A stretch of 64,000 nucleotides of DNA from Diphasiastrum complanatum (lineage: Eukaryota > Streptophyta > Lycopodiopsida > Lycopodiales > Lycopodiaceae): the NCBI GenBank assembly GCA_029204225.1, contig MU831851.1:36539-100538 (forward strand), written 5' to 3'. A program made the translations under genes and the position numbers. Positions 55,486-64,000 of this stretch are shown here, piece after piece. A model generated the notes under the pieces. That model had not been told where the DNA came from. It searched no databases and worked only from the letters and a program-made list of their open reading frames with translations. Positions within the stretch are counted from its first letter, which is position 1, and the number at the start of each line of letters is the position of its first letter.

Positions 55486-56802
55486 TCAAGAATGTAAGAT
55501 AGATGGCATAAGATCTATTCCATTATGTTTAGGATCATCTAAGAGGATAGATCTTGATAATGTTTTGTATGTTCCATCCATTACAAAAAAATTGCTTTGT
55601 GTTGGTCAATTAATGGACAATGGACTAGATGTACATTTCAAGAATGGAGTGTGTTCCATCTTGAAAAGTGATAAGTGCATAGATAGTGGCATTAAGCAAG
55701 GAAGACTCTTTAAGTTGGATGCTAATGTGGCTATTGAAAGTGTGAATATGGTTAGAGAGGAGTTGACTCAAGTGGAGCTTTGGTATAATAATCTTCAATC
55801 AATGGAATCCATGGCATCAAAGCAGCTAGCTCTCGGCCTACCAAAAGCTTTCAAGAAGTGTGGCAAAGTGTGTGAGGCATGTGGCCTTGCAAAGTCACAC
55901 AAGACTTCCTACAAGAGATCTTTGACAAGATCTACCTCACCTTTAGATCTTATTCATTCTAATGTACATGCTTTTTCTCATGAAAGTAATGGAGGTGCCT
56001 TAATGTATGTGACTTTCATAGATGATTGTACTAGATACACTTGGATTGAATTATTGCCTAACAAAGGCCTTGTATATGAATCTTTTGTAAAGTTTAAGTC
56101 TCTAGTGGAAAAGCAAATTAGTTCTTGCATTGAAGTTCTAAGGTGTGATAATGGAGGAGAGTATATCTCCAACAAGATGAGAGACATTTGTGAGATCAAT
56201 GGCATTAAGAGAGAGCTCACTTTTTCCTACACCCCCCAACAAAATGGGGTGGCTGAGAGGAAAAATAGGAGCCTTTGTGAATGTGCAAAGTCTTTAAGAC
56301 TTGATGCATCTCTACCCATCACTTTTTGGGAGGGCCATAACTTGTGCTAATTACTTATGTAATAGGCTTCCTAGTATGCTATTGGTGGGATCTCACCATT
56401 TCAAGCATTGTTTGGCAATAAGCCCAATGTAAAAGATTTTAAAGTATTTGGATGTATATGTTATGTCCACATTCCTTTCAAACTAGAAGGAAAAAAGGTA
56501 AAATTGCCTTCAAAGGAATATTTGTAGGCTATGGTGAAAATAGCAAAGGATATAGGATATTTGATCCTATTTCAAGCAAAGTAAAAGCTAGCAAGGATGT
56601 CTTATTTGATGAATCTCAAAGTTACAAGATGTCTCCAAATGCATCTAATCTTTTAGGTGATGAAGATCTTGCAACACTTGAGGAGGAGCCTCTTGAAAAT
56701 GATCTTTTGGAAGATCAAAATCAAGTTTCGAAGGGGCCGAGAAGATCCACAAGGAGAAAGGCCCTAATAGATAATAAATTCTTTGTTAATTTGGGTACAT
56801 AA
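55486..56802 (+). pseudogene. Copia element F: pre-integrase, integrase and linker
   Basis: Plus strand. NVLYVPSITKKLLCVGQLMD, LFKLDANVAIESVNMVREEL, a WHKRLGH region shortened to VELWYNNLQSMESMASK (both zinc-binding His lost by a small deletion), CEACGLAKSHKTSYKR, YVTFIDDCTRYTWIELLPNK, VLRCDNGGEYISNKMRD and SYTPQQNGVAERKNRSLCE. A frameshift near 56340 is followed by GIFVGYGENSKGYRIFD, SKVKASKDVLFDE and the linker GPRRSTRRKALIDNKFFV. The element stops just before RT, where minus-strand element P begins. Confidence 0.9.
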
Positions 56803-57900
56803 AGTACACCATCCAATTGTCTAGTAATGTCGTTAGGGAATTGAAGTCGAACAGTGCCTTGGCCTTTGACTTTGTGGGTGCTTGAGGTGCCAAAGAAAAT
56901 GCACTTTGAGTCTGTTGTTGTGAGGGAAAACGTTCTTACATGGTGTCATATGTTGTGCAGCACCTGAATCAAGGTACCATTGATAGGCATCTGTATTTGG
57001 TTGATCTTGTACCATCAGCACCTTGTCATCCTCTTGGAAATTTTTGACAAAGTTGTACACTTCGTCTTGGTGCTGCTGCATCTTCTTCCTTGCTTTGTTG
57101 TATTTGAGGATGCGACAATCCTTTATGTCGTGATTGGCTCTTTTGCAATACCTGCAAAAGAGTTTGGTTTTGAATGAGTGTTGTTGACGACGGTACTATT
57201 GTTGCAATTGTTGCATTGAATCCGACTGCTCTGCCTTCATCTTCTTGTCCTTGAAGTTCTTCTTATTGGATTTCTTCTTATTAGAGTACAATGCCATTGA
57301 CTTGGTACTCGTTGTGGATAAGCTATTTCTCCTTACTTCTTCCTGTAATAGGCTTGTTGTCAGCTTCTGGAGAGACAGCGCAGGAGTATTGTTCAGAAGC
57401 AACACTAGGTCGTCGTAGGAGAATGGAAGACTGGCAAGAAGAGACATTGTTGAGTCTTCTTCTGAAATAGGAGAACCTATGATAGCAAGTTGATTCAGCA
57501 ACTGTTTGAATTCATTCAGGTGATCGCTGACTGAGTTGCCTTCGCTCATCTTGAGTGTTAGGACCTTCTTCCTCAAAAAGAGACAAGTCGATATATCTGA
57601 AGTCTCGTACATACTTGTAAGAATATCCCACATTTCTTTGGAAGTGGTGTTGTTTGATACCTGAGTGTCCTTTAGATTTAAGAATACAATGGCAAGTGCT
57701 TTGCCATCCTTTGCTTCCCATGCTGGAAGCAGTTCAGGTTCTGCGGATTTGGCTGTTGAATCGCTTACATATCCCCATAGCTCCTTCTCGATTAAGAACA
57801 TCCTCATCTTGAATTTTCACATGTGGAAATCATCTTCGTTGAACTTATTGATCAGACAAATCTCTCAGGATGAACCTTCTATTCTAATCGAGGAACAGAG
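56803..57900 (-). pseudogene. Copia element P: gag and protease start
   Basis: Minus strand. NKFNEDDFHM and KFKMRMFLIEKELWGYV (W of the conserved HMWK is a stop) open a UBN2-type gag: FLNLKDTQVSNNTTSKEMWD, LRKKVLTLKMSEGNSVSDHL, LLASLPFSYDDLVLLLNNTP. One TAG at about 57196 is read over by the same frame into the intact knuckle FCRYCKRANHDIKDCRIL and the protease motif QWYLDSGAAQHMTPC (56990-56950). The frame is cut at about 56803 by element F. Gag style matches E and K. Confidence 0.9.
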
Positions 57901-57998
57901 ATTACACAAACAGAATATGAACAAGCTCTGAAAAAACAAGAACGTATTAGGTTCTTATACATGTAGATACCTTCAACTTTAGTAATCTAAAAAACCAG

Positions 57999-58011
57999 TG
58001 CTCTGATACCA
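57999..58011 (-). promoter_or_regulatory. Primer-binding site of element P
   Basis: In sense TGGTATCAGAGCA, a perfect initiator-Met complement, four bases from the LTR end CCAACA. Confidence 0.92.
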
Positions 58012-58015
58012 ATCC

Positions 58016-58443
58016 TGTTGGCTTGGATGTTGATGCTAGTTGATAAAAAGAAATTCCTATTAAAGAATCTCAAATCACTTGGATAACGGATATTAATGAG
58101 CTACTCTGATGAGAGTATCAGTATAGGTGTCTTAGACAACTGTTCAGATAAATTGCGAAAACTATTAGGCATCTAAGACAGCCATGCAATTCACTAATTC
58201 TGATATTCTGATGTAAAGGAATATAATTACAATTAGGTGTCGAGGACAACCATACATTCCCTTGTCTGTGATATTGCGGAAGAAGAGTGAGAGTTACTTA
58301 ACATTCAACAAGAACATAAGGAAATGGAATCATAGCGAATCTGTATATTAGTGTTGTAAAACAACGATCAAACCACAAAACAATAGTGTTGATAAGCGCG
58401 TGATCCTACTAACAAAAACAAAACAATAGCTATCGCTTGAATA

Positions 58444-58497
<54 letters not shown>

Positions 58498-59091
58498 GAT
58501 CACTAACTCTAAGAAGTCAGTTACTGAAAGACCAATTTCGGTCGTAGATCTCTGTCTATTTCATGTATCATCTGACGAATCAACTTTTTGAATCTCTATC
58601 TCCCTTCAATCGCTCATTTACATTTATAACAACTGGAAGATCTTGTATTATTCTATCTTTCTGTTTACAAGATTGCTTAATAGCTAATTAACTGACTAAT
58701 TAGAACAGTTATTATTGGAGCGTAAAGACGTAGATAGTCTGTGCTTGGAATCCTATATAGTTTTGCAGAGTGTCGTATTTTTCGTATTTTTCACATTTTA
58801 TGCAAAGCAGTGTCGCTTTGCTAGAAGTGTCTGAAATGGCCTAAAAACTAAGTTAACACAAGTGTCGCAAAACACTTACTTGGTCAGGATGGCGCGAAGG
58901 TGACAAAGGACAATGTCGAAGTTTTCGAATGTGGAAATTCCTAAGTAAAAATACAAATTGTAGCGACAATTAGTGTAAAAATACAGACTGTTGAAAAACA
59001 GTTCATTCTCTACAGACTACTTGAGAGAGTGATTTACATGAAAAGGAAATAGGGCAGTTAGAATGAGTAGGAGTAAGATTAAACTCCAACA
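58016..59091 (-). repeat. 5' LTR of element P (about 1,076 bp)
   Basis: On the plus strand from TGTTGGCTTGG to AAACTCCAACA, a TGTTGG/CCAACA inverted repeat. It contains a (TC)n microsatellite at 58448-58495. The partner LTR is lost with the 3' half of the element. Confidence 0.8.
58448..58495. repeat. (TC)24 microsatellite inside the P LTR
   Basis: 48 bp of TC repeats. Confidence 0.95.
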
Positions 59092-60714
59092 TACCCAAAT
59101 TAGTTGTAGTGCATAAACCTTATTCTCTTGTTTTGTTGAGCAAAAATTGATTAATTATAAAGTCTACCATAGAAATTGGAAATTCAAAAATGACAATCAT
59201 ACTTCCATAAAGTCAATTATAAAAATGGTGGAAATTTTATTGAGAACTTGTCCAAATACCACTCACTCATTGGATAGAAATAGTAAAGTGGCTTCAGATG
59301 GACTTATACCCTATGGATAGAGGTAGACAAGTTGTATGAACAAATAGACAAGAGGTAGGCAGATATCTAATGTTTAGACACATTTCCCAAGGTTAATGGC
59401 TTCAAGTTTCACATAAATATTTATCCTATGAATACAAATTAGTTGGAATATGTCCAATATTTGAATCCTAAGAATACCTAGAATACATAATTACTACAAT
59501 TGGAAATCAATTATCTGATATTTAAAATTTGATACCACACATTGAAGATTAGGAGCAACTATTTATACTAAATCAAGTTAAGTTCATCCAGTAGGATAGT
59601 TAATCAAGTTGTAGATCGCAATTGGTAGTTAGTCATAAATGCATTGTCTTCCATCCAGTTAGGACTTTTTGGAAATTTACTTGCAAAGTAGTTAGGTCAA
59701 GTCTATAGCTTCCTATTAGGCAGAACGTAACTATCATCCTTCGACATGTTAGACTCTTTCGACTTTCGTCGGAGTCATCCAATATGTCGGAGGTTGTCTA
59801 ATATGTCAAAGCCACCTGATGAGTGATTCCCGAGTATTTATGCAGATAGTGTAGAAACACAAATAAGGCTGCTGAACTACATAATAAAATGGATGTAGAT
59901 TAAAGATCGATTATTTGGATGAATCACTCCAGATAGTAGAATAATCCAACAGTAACCAATGTCCAAACAACTAGTAGCAATGCCCCCGTAGATGTGTATT
60001 ATATTGTTTCCTATAACTATCTATAACCAATTAGTCACATAAATACTTTAACCTATAAGGCATTGTAACCACTCTACGGTCTCTTGGAATTTGGTAAGCT
60101 CCCATAAAAGTCCCTTTACGCCTCTTAATTAACATAATTAATCCAATAAAATTGATATTTCTCGTCTATCTTAATTTTTTAACAAAATAGTTATCAAAAA
60201 AGTCATATTAAGAGTATGGCATAAAATTGGCCAAGTACAATATGGCACAATTAAATCTTTAGCTAGCATATATCTTGTGGCCAAGAAAATAAGCGAATTT
60301 GACCAAGCTCTTAGTGTATCATTTTCTTCTTCTTCCTTGAATGAACTACACTTCTATCCTCATCACCATCAGACTCCATAGTGTAAGTATGTTGTAGTGT
60401 CCACTGAATGACAAACCCAGCCATCAACATCAATGGTGGATTTCTTAACAACAGAAGAAGTAGCAACACTTTTTAGCAACTGTACAGTCTCATAGCCAAA
60501 GACAAATTAGGTAGTGGCTGTGACGTCGATTGTAAAGGTACTCAAACAGAAAGAGTTATTCCAATTTGAGCAATAGAATGTTGTTGAATCTAAAAAAATA
60601 ATAGATTATCCTTATCATCTACCAACCCTACTCTATATGTAGGCATTTTGGCAATTAAGGATATTTTTGTTGAGATATGTGGTAATTAAGGATATTTTTG
60701 TTTCGATATGTGTT
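59092..60714. other. Gene-poor stretch
   Basis: No gene or element motif recognised. AT-rich, with a doubled AATTAAGGATATTTTTGTT phrase near 60651-60700. Confidence 0.4.
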
Positions 60715-61550
60715 TTAAGATTTGTTACATCTCATTGTCGAGATTTATCTTGATGATTTAGGTGTACATTCTTCCGCAGACAAACACCTTGAAGCCCTTG
60801 AAAAGATATTCATTCGCTGTCAAAGGTTTGGTATGTCACTAAACCCTGAAAAATGTCAAATCTATCCCATGGATGTGTGCTCGGACATATTATTTCCAAG
60901 GATGGTATTTCTACCAATCCTTCTAAGATCAAGGTTATAGTTTTGATGCCTTTACCCGTAATAGTGAAAGAATTTTACATCTTCTTAGGCCATATTAACT
61001 ACTACTGCATCTTCATAATCGACTACGCTGGTAAGGCTAGACTCATTTATTTAGTTGTGGTTGACCCTAGATTGACCGAGGAACGCATATAGTTTTTGAG
61101 GAATTAAAAATAGCACTTACCACCAAACCCATACTTTGTTTTCCAGATTACACGAAGGAATTCCATGTGCATACCAACGCAAGTAAGTATGCCATAGGAG
61201 GTGTCCTAGCACAACCAGACGAATATGGAAAAGATTTTTCGATACGTTTCTTGAGCAGACAATTGGTGCCTATTGAAGTAAACTATATAACAACAAAGCG
61301 AGAAGCACTAACCATGGTCTACGTTGTACAAGAACTCTGATACTATTTGCTAGGCCAAATCTTTGCTTTCTATACAGACCATCAAGCAATGTTATATATT
61401 GTAAGTAAATCATGTAAAACTGGACGCATAGCTAGATGGCTCTTAATACTTGAGGAATTCACATTTTGCGTCGTCGTTAGGAAAGGCACACAATAGTTCA
61501 TGGCCGACCACCTTTCCAGAGTTTCCAATGCTAAAAGACTGATGCACTAG
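60715..61550 (+). pseudogene. Ty3/gypsy fragment: RT end and RNase H
   Basis: Plus strand. VEIYLDDLGVHSSADKHLEA (RT active site YLDD), then CQRFGMSLNPEKCQIYPM, GHIISKDGISTNPSKIKVIV and FLGHINYYCIFIIDYAGKA in a second frame. RNase H follows: LCFPDYTKEFHVHTNASKYA, IGGVLAQPDEYGKDFSIRFL, NYITTKREALTMVYVVQEL, YTDHQAMLYIVSKSCKTGRI and the end ADHLSRVSN. Frameshift near 60880, stops near 61340 and 61494. The fragment begins inside RT and ends before integrase. It has no LTR and is unrelated to the copia elements. Confidence 0.92.
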
Positions 61551-61679
61551 TCAACAACTGAATTAGGAGCAGCAATTGAATGAACGAGCTATGGCATGGA
61601 GAGAGAAATGGGTTTTCTGTTCTGCTTTGGTTTTTATAGTTTTATGTGTCGTCGATGCACCTCAGCAAACCTCAACCGT

Positions 61680-62330
61680 AAGATTGCATCGTGATTGCAC
61701 AGATCAGACGAGTTAACTCGTTGTTCTTAAATACCTGCAACTTTTTTTCAAGTGTATTTAGAAGTTGTCTTAAATGGCATAATTTTTTGTACTTTCAAAG
61801 ATTATGAGCAATAAATATTTTACAAATTTGTAAGGTGTTATTACTATTTTTAATAATCTTGAGAAGCACCTTACAAAAATGTAAGGTTCATTTGCTATTT
61901 TTAAAAAGTCGGACAGATTCCAATCTGTTATTTTTGAAAAGTCAATATTCTAAAAACTAAAAAAATTAAAAAAAAAAACTACTGGTACTTACGGCGGGGA
62001 AGGTTCCCGCCCTAGGGCCTTCCCTTATACATAACCCTAATCTCACATGAGCCCTAGATTGTCATGCTTTTCATTTTGAAGTCTCATTTTCACATCTTTT
62101 GAAGGAGTTGAGAACATCTAGGGTATCTTATGTGTAAGAGCACCTTTCCATGCTCACGCCGCTCACCCGAGCATGGCGATGTCTACCAACCACACGGGTG
62201 ATGATGTAAGGTGACGCATAGCCCAAGTGAGGGGTGAACATGGAAGGGCCTCTAAGGTTTTGGCTAAAACAAAAGGTTTAGTATGGGATAAACTAAACTG
62301 CATGTGTCCATCAACAAAGCGAGGTATCAG
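61680..62330 (-). repeat. Promoter-like inverted repeat, copy 2
   Basis: Reverse complement of 36168-36600 with an extra A/T-rich block (about 61740-61990). The shared start-site-like block AGAACAACGAGTTAACT is at 61709-61726. Downstream of it the copies diverge, and the exon found behind copy 1 is absent here; the gypsy fragment lies there instead. Confidence 0.75.
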
Positions 62331-62931
62331 TGACCAGCACTAAACCAATCCTGAACTTAGGATTTATGAAAATACATGTACACATTCTAGAAACAAACCT
62401 CTACATTTATTGATGAATCTGTTGACAATGGGGTGGGAATCAATGGAGGTCAGAACATACCTTAAAATATCTGGATCTGTTCAAGGCACTATACCATCTT
62501 TTATTCTGAGGGTCCATTCCGACCTCTTCTCTTACATTCAAAAACAGATCTCTTGTAATAATTGCCAATTTTGCCTAAACACTACTAGATTATGAACAAA
62601 ATGTGACTCTAACATCGGCACATTATTTAGATTATTTCACCACATTGAGGCCTTCATGCTGACTTCTTGATTATGTTTGTCATTGAAATGATGACACTTC
62701 TCCACTAGTATTTTTATGAACCCACTGGGGAACTCCATAGTTGGCCTAAGAAAAAAAATGATCCCAACTCTCAACAATTCATGGTATACATAATTAATGT
62801 TTCACAAGCTTACTAGTTTCTACTTTGATTTGTGAAATCTTAATCTAGTCCTGTTCTTTTAAATTACAGGATCATAATTTATGTATTGTGTATTGGTTAA
62901 GTTTCATGCTTAGAAATAGAGAGCGAGGGGA

Positions 62932-62934
<3 letters not shown>
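62331..62934. other. No feature recognised
   Basis: A 61-codon plus-strand frame at 62410-62595 has no known relatives. Confidence 0.35.

Positions 62935-63008
<74 letters not shown>
62935..63008. repeat. (GA)n microsatellite
   Basis: About 74 bp of GA repeats. Confidence 0.97.
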
Positions 63009-63010
<2 letters not shown>

Positions 63011-63377
63011 GAGGGAATTAACACTACCAATCCTAGGAAGGTGTGTAGCCCTTGTTTTCTTTCGATAAAGATGTGGGTCAAATGTTTCTTGTTGGATGAT
63101 AAGGTTCCACGAGAAAGCCCAAATAACGAAGGGAGGGGAGCATGTGGTGACATTCTGAAATAGGTATATAACCATACGTTCAGGAGTTTTGATTAGCACT
63201 CTCCTCATGTGTGTTTAGATTTCAGGGTTTAGGGTGTGTGTGTGATCATGAATGTGCATGTGCATGTGATGCCATTCATTTATGTTTCATGATTTGTTAG
63301 ATTTAATTTATTCATGTATGTGTGGGCGTAGTGTGGTTCCCGTATCATAGTCCAAGCTATTATAGGTATTGAGTCAA
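63009..63377. other. No feature recognised
   Basis: It contains a short GTGTGTGTG run and GTGCATGTGCATGTG words near 63235-63270. Confidence 0.4.
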
Positions 63378-63720
63378 AAGCTTACGAGGGCAATACTAAC
63401 ATATAAATCACTTTTCAATCTATAATTAACCACATACCCTAAACCCTAACAATATTGGTGATTACACGAATCCATTGAGGATGCAAAGGGGGCTAACTAG
63501 TTTCACAATCGAATTGTCTGTTCCAATAGGGGTGTCTCGCCTCAAAATGACGACACCAAAGAGGCATATGGTGTGGCAGGTCATGGATGTTCTTGAACCT
63601 CATGGTTCACCACGTCGAAATGAGAAAAGTGTGTCTGCTACTTCAAACTCAATAACTCTAAAAGGTTGTATGAGGTTTATCTGGATTCTAACAAGTGTCC
63701 ACATGTAACCACTTTGAAGT
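63378..63720 (-). repeat. Direct repeat II, copy 2
   Basis: Matches 53085-53410 (about 85% by eye). A telomere-like ACCCTAAACCCTAAC lies at 63436-63450. It is immediately followed by an E-type LTR piece. Confidence 0.8.
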
Positions 63721-63727
63721 GTTTGAA

Positions 63728-63808
63728 AACAGTTAAACTTTTGAACTATGCAACTGTCACATTTCAGGGAAATGCGAAAGAAGTTGAAGTTGTTGAAAAC
63801 ATAGTGTA
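63728..63808 (-). repeat. Fragment of an E-type LTR
   Basis: Reverse complement of 32409-32493, sharing GCATTTCCCTGAAATGTGAC and GCATAGTTCAAAAGTTTAAC. It shows that the E family has other copies and extends the evidence for its LTR. 63809-64000 holds nothing I recognise. Confidence 0.8.
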
Positions 63809-64000
63809 TTTTTGCAAACTGTCGTAAAAGTAATGTATTTGTGCAAACTTATTTTAAATGTTAATTTCGTGGAAGTTGTTGAAGATGGGCCAAGTCTTCA
63901 ATGACTTCAAGTTATTGAGCTTAAACATCTAAACTCGAAATTATGATAGGATTGGTTTACCCTTTGCTGGAGATCAGTCGGAAGCCCTTGTAGACGTTCT

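Noticed and set aside
63436-63450. Telomere repeat ACCCTAAACCCTAAC
   Set aside because: Only two units, inside a dispersed repeat whose other copy (53140) has just AACCCTAAC.

Overview
This is a plant nuclear sequence. It is AT-rich and built almost entirely from nested, broken and re-nested LTR retrotransposons, mostly Ty1/copia with some Ty3/gypsy pieces. Copia gag knuckles, DSG proteases, HHCC/DDE integrases, YVDD reverse transcriptases and DEDD RNases H appear on both strands. They come with primer-binding sites complementary to plant initiator-Met tRNA (TGGTATCAGAGC), polypurine tracts, long (GA)n microsatellites and dispersed repeat pairs. This density points to a large, repeat-rich vascular plant genome; I cannot name the species. 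No rRNA, tRNA gene, CRISPR array or bacterial-type operon was seen, and almost every reading frame carries stops or frameshifts.

Layout. 1-3405: copia A (-), cut by the window edge, with its 5' LTR. 3915-9607: copia B (-), the best-preserved element, with two 646-bp LTRs about 1.5% apart, interrupted by a solo LTR (5493-6143, +) and lacking the N-terminal part of gag. 12028-16824: element C (-), with PBS and LTR, a CCHC knuckle and an unrecognised ORF made of two diverged copies of one module; its LTR sits in copia fragment D (+). 17500-21300: an EV-rich minisatellite, copia J (+) and internally deleted copia K (-). 22234-24640: copia fragments L (-) and M (+) and a gypsy RT remnant (-). 28519-33000: an RNase H tail (-), then copia E (+), internally deleted, with a 3' LTR. 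33449-34850: copia G fragment (+).

36168-38800 looks like the only host-gene-like segment: a promoter/5'UTR-like region (repeated inverted at 61680-62330), a plausible 68-codon exon with splice sites, and a tandem partial duplication of that exon. 40599-46523 is LTR element H (+). Its 5' LTR is split by an inversion of about 1.19 kb; flipping 40783-41973 back rebuilds a 441-bp LTR, PBS and leader in the right order. 47353-48330 and 52400-53072 hold decayed minus-strand coding regions I do not recognise. 54545-59091: copia F (+) abutting copia P (-) with its LTR. 60715-61550: a Ty3/gypsy RT-RNase H fragment (+). 63378-64000: a copy of the 53085 repeat next to a piece of an E-type LTR.

The elements do not form a pathway. 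They share the copy-and-paste life cycle, and several defective ones (B without gag N-terminus, K and E with internal deletions, C without pol) would have needed proteins in trans. The main leads are the reversible inversion in H, the duplicated unknown ORF of C, CACACGTGTG palindromes shared by several LTR families, displaced 6-bp direct repeats at two insertions, and a perfect 18-bp hairpin at 9872-9914.
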